From a bacterium (GTDB taxonomy: Bacteria; Cyanobacteriota; Vampirovibrionia; Gastranaerophilales; Gastranaerophilaceae): 12,277 nucleotides of DNA. The notes under the pieces are model-generated. The model saw nothing but the letters and a program-made list of their open reading frames with translations. It did not search any database and was not told the DNA's origin. Each line of letters opens with the position of its first letter. The first letter of the stretch is position 1. Both the position numbers and the translations under genes were made by a program. Below, piece after piece: positions 12,268 to 12,277 of the stretch. The stretch is from contig JAKSUP010000020.1 of assembly GCA_024408905.1 (NCBI GenBank), positions 1 through 12,277 of the forward strand, in the 5' to 3' direction.

Positions 12268-12277
12268 GAGGTTAAAT
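12268..12277 (+). promoter_or_regulatory. Ribosome binding site of the next gene, cut off by the window end
   Basis: GAGGT (12268-12272) lies 7 nt after the stop of the [2Fe-2S] gene, and the window ends in AAAT. If the next base is G, an ATG would start at 12276 with near-ideal spacing. It suggests tight continuation of the rex operon. Confidence 0.5.

Noticed and set aside
1..12277. Insertion sequences, prophage, tRNA genes or a plasmid origin
   Set aside because: No transposase, integrase, terminal inverted repeats, tRNA cloverleaf or replication gene was seen.

Overview
The window is AT-rich throughout, uses the standard code (no in-frame TGA is needed in any gene) and reads as chromosome from a strictly fermentative, Gram-negative-type bacterium. 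lpxK (lipid A 4'-kinase) implies a lipopolysaccharide outer membrane. The bifunctional aldehyde/alcohol dehydrogenase AdhE, the NADH sensor Rex and a thioredoxin-fold [2Fe-2S] protein imply anaerobic redox balancing. ispH shows the MEP isoprenoid route. The SSB and an apparent L15 variant of RNase P RNA look cyanobacteria-like. My best inference is a Gastranaerophilales/Vampirovibrionia ('Melainabacteria') gut bacterium, the non-photosynthetic sister group of cyanobacteria. This is inference from family knowledge, not from a database search.

Layout. Positions 1-32 carry a C-rich repeat that recurs inverted in the adhE leader. Positions 72-1696 (+) form the ribosomal/replication operon rpsF-ssb-(unknown 125-aa ORF)-rpsR-(unknown 65-aa ORF), with a 14-A homopolymer just before rpsR and a GAAA-capped hairpin just after it. 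Positions 1773-3708 (-) are the tight pair ispH-rpsA, convergent with that operon. Positions 3709-3936 are a divergent promoter region with three palindromes. pckA (+, 3937-5553) ends in a strong terminator. A YcgR-like PilZ gene (+, 5640-6284) follows, and its 3' end contains the promoter of rnpB (RNase P RNA, 6307-6659). lpxK (-) ends 3 nt beyond rnpB, and behind it lies an unrecognised 189-aa gene with a possible CheD-like Cys/His core. A 301-nt divergent region (8335-8635) holds a near-consensus Rex operator, promoters, G-tract repeats and competing inverted repeats. adhE (+), rex (+) and a [2Fe-2S] protein (+) close the window, which ends on the ribosome binding site of a further gene.

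How it works together. The right third looks like an NADH-responsive circuit. Rex, encoded just behind adhE, should bind the operator in front of adhE when NADH is low and release it when NADH accumulates, allowing acetyl-CoA to be reduced to ethanol. The same operator abuts the predicted promoter of the divergent 189-aa gene, so that gene may share the control. PckA links oxaloacetate and phosphoenolpyruvate in the same fermentative metabolism. The least explained parts are the adhE leader (a dispersed G-rich repeat and mutually exclusive pairings) and the foreign-looking ORF with its A14 tract between ssb and rpsR.
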